Shown here piece by piece: positions 5,604 through 5,952 of a DNA stretch of 5,952 nt. The notes beneath the pieces were generated by a model that saw only the letters and a program-made list of their open reading frames with translations, had not been told where the DNA came from and searched no databases. The stretch spans positions 1-5,952 of the forward strand of contig JACQVC010000261.1 of NCBI GenBank assembly GCA_016209995.1. Direction: 5' to 3'. Numbering within the stretch: the first letter of the stretch is position 1; each line of letters begins with the position of its first letter. The translations under genes and the position numbers were made by a program. This DNA comes from Gemmatimonadota bacterium. GTDB lineage: Bacteria > Gemmatimonadota > Gemmatimonadetes > Longimicrobiales > Gaopeijiaceae.

Positions 5604-5952
5604 CTACGGATCACCCCGAACGCGACAGGCTCCGCGTCGGCCGGGCCGGCGATCCAGACGTGGTACCCTACCATATCCAGCAGGGCCACCGGTGGATTCA
5701 CGATCAGGCGGCGTCCCTCTCGTGACTCCAGAATCAGGGCATCTCCCTCCACGATCAGTCGCCCGTCGATTGCCGGTACACCGTCCACGGAGCGCACGGC
5801 GAAATCGGTCACGAGCATTTCGTTCCTCGTCGCGTCCAGCGTACCTGCGAGCCACACCTCGATGGCGGAGAGTCTCTCGAGCGCCTCTAGGTGTTCGCCC
5901 TTCAGCACGAGGGGCTGGGCGTGTGGGGGTGAGTGCGGGCGGAGCGCTACGC
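5600..5952 (-). CDS. Unrecognised protein, C-terminal part (5' end outside window)
   Basis: The minus-strand frame is open from the stop at 5600 to the right edge, giving about 117 residues. A GTG at 5908 could start a 102-residue protein. However, the frame continues upstream without a stop (ALRPHSPPHAQPLVLKGEHL), so the true start is probably outside the window. The visible part alternates beta-strand-like stretches: IEVWLAGTLD, EMLVTDFAVRSVDG, DGRLIVEGDALILE, RRLIVNPP and YHVWIAGPADAEPVAFGVIR. This suggests a small beta-barrel or OB-like fold. The pattern 'evaluate a sub-term, then a strand with VWLAG or VWIAG' appears twice, possibly an internal repeat. I recognise no family and no catalytic motif. 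Secretion or lipoprotein status cannot be judged without the N-terminus. It is convergent with the V4R-like gene, 7 bases apart. Confidence 0.65.
   Translation of the reverse strand, partial: VALRPHSPPHAQPLVLKGEHLEALERLSAIEVWLAGTLDATRNEMLVTDFAVRSVDGVPAIDGRLIVEGDALILESREGRRLIVNPPVALLDMVGYHVWIAGPADAEPVAFGVIRR

Overview
The window is GC-rich, densely packed bacterial chromosome. Coding regions favour G or C at third codon positions, genes are tightly spaced, and starts are mixed (ATG, TTG). The gene set (trpE, an M20 dipeptidase, a PspA-like coiled-coil protein, an ECF sigma factor, a V4R-like protein) would suit a soil or sediment bacterium of the Gemmatimonadota or Myxococcota type. That placement is an impression from protein style, not a proof. 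I see no rRNA, tRNA, CRISPR array, transposase, integrase or phage gene.

Layout from left to right: (1) 1-651, plus strand, the 3' half of trpE, cut by the left edge. (2) 643-671, a perfect 10-bp-stem hairpin holding the stop codons of trpE and of the convergent gene next to it. (3) 663-3926, four minus-strand genes. In transcription order these are an ECF sigma-70 factor (3291-3926), a PspA/IM30-like coiled-coil protein (2495-3145), a small three-helix membrane protein of the GlsB/YeaQ type (2047-2337) and an M20 dipeptidase (663-2027). The last two are 19 bases apart and probably co-transcribed. The gaps ahead of the second and third genes are 145-160 bases long and contain hairpins. (4) 3927-4902, about 1 kb with no convincing gene. 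It holds a tandem 42/43-bp hairpin repeat just upstream of the sigma gene, an operator-like cluster of short repeats in an AT-richer patch, and a long extended hairpin at 4379-4469. (5) 4903-5592, plus strand, an orphan protein with a V4R-like Cys-x3-Gly-x3-Cys C-terminus. (6) 5600-5952, minus strand, the 3' end of an unrecognised gene that runs off the right edge, convergent with the previous one and only 7 bases away.

How the genes may work together: an ECF sigma factor next to a PspA-like protein and a small GlsB/YeaQ-type membrane protein looks like an envelope-stress module. PspA-type genes are ECF sigma targets in other bacteria, for example under SigW in Bacillus. No anti-sigma gene is visible beside the sigma factor. 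The dipeptidase would supply general peptide turnover, and trpE belongs to tryptophan synthesis with no obvious link to the rest.

The best candidates for something undescribed are the tandem hairpin repeats in the sigma leader, each carrying a GGAAC box that resembles an ECF -35 element, the extended hairpin at 4379-4469, and the N-terminal part of the V4R-like protein.
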